Part shown: positions 63,800 through 64,000 of the stretch, piece by piece | Numbering within the stretch: the stretch's first letter is position 1 | How the letters are laid out: each line of letters opens with the position of its first letter | Assembly (NCBI GenBank): GCA_902728285.1 | Contig: CACVBU010000865.1 | Coordinates: 3,425,008-3,489,007 of the forward strand | Length of the DNA: 64,000 nt | Source of the DNA: Clytia hemisphaerica | Taxonomy: Eukaryota > Cnidaria > Hydrozoa > Leptothecata > Clytiidae | Direction of reading: 5' to 3' | Notes under the pieces: model-generated | Seen by the model: the letters and a program-made list of their open reading frames with translations, nothing else | Told to the model about the DNA's origin: nothing | Database searches by the model: none | Position numbers and translations under genes: made by a program

Positions 63800-64000
63800 A
63801 TATTTATAAGGATCCAATTTTTTTTTGGCATTGCAGTTCATTCTTTCTCAGATATTCACCATGTGCCGCACAAAACCGCACAAACGCCCAAACGCCTCCA
63901 CATCAAATAACAACGGAACTGAATAAGCAACATTTTAAATACGAGCAACATTTCAATCGAATGATCGAAGCGAAGAAAACCGATCATTCTTACCGCATTT
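63800..64000 (+). CDS. ALAS1: 5-aminolevulinate synthase, exon 3 (start of core), cut by the window edge
   Basis: The frame reads QTPPHQITTELNKQHFKYEQ then HFNRMIEAKKTDHSYRI to the edge. The last part matches the start of the ALAS core (human: [24 protein letters not shown]), which settles the gene. The exon start is uncertain. The strongest acceptors, TTTGGCATTGCAG (63836) and TTTCTCAG (63851), both join exon 2 out of frame and give a stop within about 25 codons. A weaker acceptor, CCCCACCTAAG at 63799, keeps the frame and adds DIYKDPIFFWHCSS. I use 63800 for that reason. The alternatives are a missed small exon or a one-base error in the T run at 63820. Confidence 0.75.

Overview
The window is a piece of an AT-rich nuclear genome from an animal, most likely an invertebrate. 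Spliced genes with GT-AG introns encode typical animal housekeeping proteins: DENR, METTL1, an RNF113A-type spliceosome RING protein, a kinesin, and a 5-aminolevulinate synthase with heme-regulatory motifs. These sit in a sea of degenerate transposable elements. I cannot name the phylum from the sequence. There are no bacterial features: no operons with Shine-Dalgarno sites, no CRISPR, no rRNA.

Genes. On the minus strand, 11.3 kb down to 6.2 kb, lie DENR (one exon), METTL1 (one exon) and the first three exons of an RNF113A/CWC24-type gene, head to tail. The rest of RNF113A, with the zinc finger and RING domains, is not visible and probably lies left of the window. On the plus strand, 31.9-38.6 kb, is a seven-exon kinesin. 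Its P-loop, switch I and switch II are intact, its microtubule-binding loop 12 region is very divergent, and it has no long stalk. On the plus strand from 61.2 kb to the right edge is the 5' end of ALAS: the presequence, two CP heme-regulatory motifs and the start of the conserved core.

Retroelements. One 5'-truncated LINE (16.7-18.9 kb) has an open reverse transcriptase frame and a 26-base A tail. A second LINE (29.0-31.6 kb) is broken by an in-frame stop in its reverse transcriptase and by a stop and a frameshift in its endonuclease part. A small GIY-YIG-like remnant lies at 4.1 kb.

DNA-transposon landscape. Most of the rest is non-autonomous inverted-repeat (foldback) elements, many nested inside one another. 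Several families recur within the window, and four insertions can be checked against an unoccupied or unbroken related sequence in the same window. The most striking pattern is a class of foldback elements whose ends are built from a short word, repeated in both orientations, that differs from family to family. Two pairs keep the same terminal scaffold but differ in the word: the CAGGGGGG elements at 22.4-24.8 and 32.6-33.2 kb, both with exact 7-bp target duplications, and the ACCTTATCGG elements at 5.4 and 39.4-42.8 kb. I see no transposase that could move any of them, apart from one very uncertain scrap at the left edge. Tandem arrays include a 177-184 bp satellite at 1.2-2.0 kb, a ~47 bp minisatellite at 41.2-42.1 kb inside a large TA-flanked element, a ~38 bp array at 48.2-49.2 kb and an 87-90 bp array at 49.9-50.3 kb.

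All repeat boundaries, repeat identities and splice sites were judged by eye, so edges may be off by a few bases in degenerate copies.
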